From assembly GCA_012295275.1 (NCBI GenBank), contig CM022665.1:34615522-34679521 (forward strand): 64,000 nt of DNA. The letters are read 5' to 3'. This stretch comes from Chrysomallon squamiferum. Its lineage: Eukaryota > Mollusca > Gastropoda > Neomphalida > Peltospiridae. A program made the translations under genes and the position numbers. The notes under the pieces are model-generated. The model ran no database searches, was not told the origin of the DNA, and saw nothing but the letters and a program-made list of their open reading frames with translations. Numbering within the stretch: position 1 is the stretch's first letter; the number at the start of each line of letters is the position of its first letter. This document shows positions 63,341 through 64,000 of this stretch, one piece after another.

Positions 63341-64000
63341 GTATACATATAACAATGCTGTTTTGCTTATTTAAAAAAATTTCTATCTACTGTATTGTAT
63401 ACATTTTAGAAATTTAGTTTGTTAAAAAAATAATAATAATGAAATAAGAAAAATATATAAGTATTAGAATGTAATTCATATACTTCAGTCTTTCTTAAGT
63501 AGACTACTGAATGTATTTAATATAAAAACAACAATAATTATATTATTCTAAAAAACTACTATAAAATTAGATATATATTTTTTAAATTCCAAGTTGTACT
63601 GATCATCATAGTGGATAGTTAACATTATAAAGAAATTCAGTAGTTAATAATATTTGTAAATAACAAACAACTTATTGAGTTGTTTATCATCATCACTGAA
63701 ATTATAAATAGTAATGTAATCTCAGATAAGAAAAATCAGAAAGCATTTACCATATATAACTAAATTCAATATAAATATAATGTACATATATTAACAAATT
63801 TAATTTCTCACCAAAAACAAAACAAAAATGAAAGTTTGAATTCAACTGTTACTTAAAAAAAAAGATTGAATTGGTATATCTTTACCGGCAGCATACAAAC
63901 CATGGCCTTTGAAACCATTCTGAAATCACAAAATGCATCAGTAACAATATATATTCTGTACTTCAATACATTTAAATAAAAATATATTGAAGGTTGTGGT
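63341..64000. other. start of EGLN intron 1
   Basis: AT-rich sequence with no exon. An in-frame stop after read-through lies near 63417. Confidence 0.6.

Overview
The window is AT-rich animal nuclear DNA with short exons, GT-AG introns, many microsatellites and decayed transposons. A bifunctional glutamyl-prolyl-tRNA synthetase, a MYND-type prolyl hydroxylase and decayed copies of a tRNA-derived SINE that I remember as typical of molluscs point to a lophotrochozoan, most likely a mollusc and probably a gastropod. The clade call is an inference; the animal origin is firm. Exon models were built by hand. In every complete gene the exon phases join and the summed coding length is a multiple of three.

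Layout. 1-1,130: a decayed coding remnant, then ATT/GTA simple repeats. 1,146-6,355 (+): a two-pore-domain K+ channel of the TALK/TASK-2 type, 286 aa, 5 coding exons. 8,917-15,915 (+): a secreted or lysosomal RNase T2, 258 aa, with a CLEAR-like E-box upstream of a non-coding first exon. 17,547-17,925 (-): a remnant of a non-LTR retrotransposon. 18,430-27,020 (+): SPATA7, a ciliary protein, 743 aa. 30,459-31,497 (+): ribosomal protein S29, 56 aa. 32,894-60,172 (-): EPRS1, 31 exons, 1,491 aa, spanning more than 27 kb. 62,476-63,340 (+): first coding exon of an EGLN/PHD HIF prolyl hydroxylase, which runs off the window.

The genes are ordinary housekeeping and cell-biology genes (translation: RPS29 and EPRS1; lysosomal RNA turnover; ciliary transport; oxygen sensing; K+ leak). 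They do not form an operon or pathway. EPRS1 and EGLN are divergent neighbours about 2.3 kb apart.

I see no clear undescribed system. The items most worth a second look are a roughly 2.07 kb element with long terminal inverted repeats filling EPRS1 intron 18 and ending about 13 nt from a splice donor, an unrecognised coding-like exon between EPRS1 and EGLN, two Tigger-like deletion derivatives in EPRS1 introns, and a lysosome-type E-box upstream of RNase T2.
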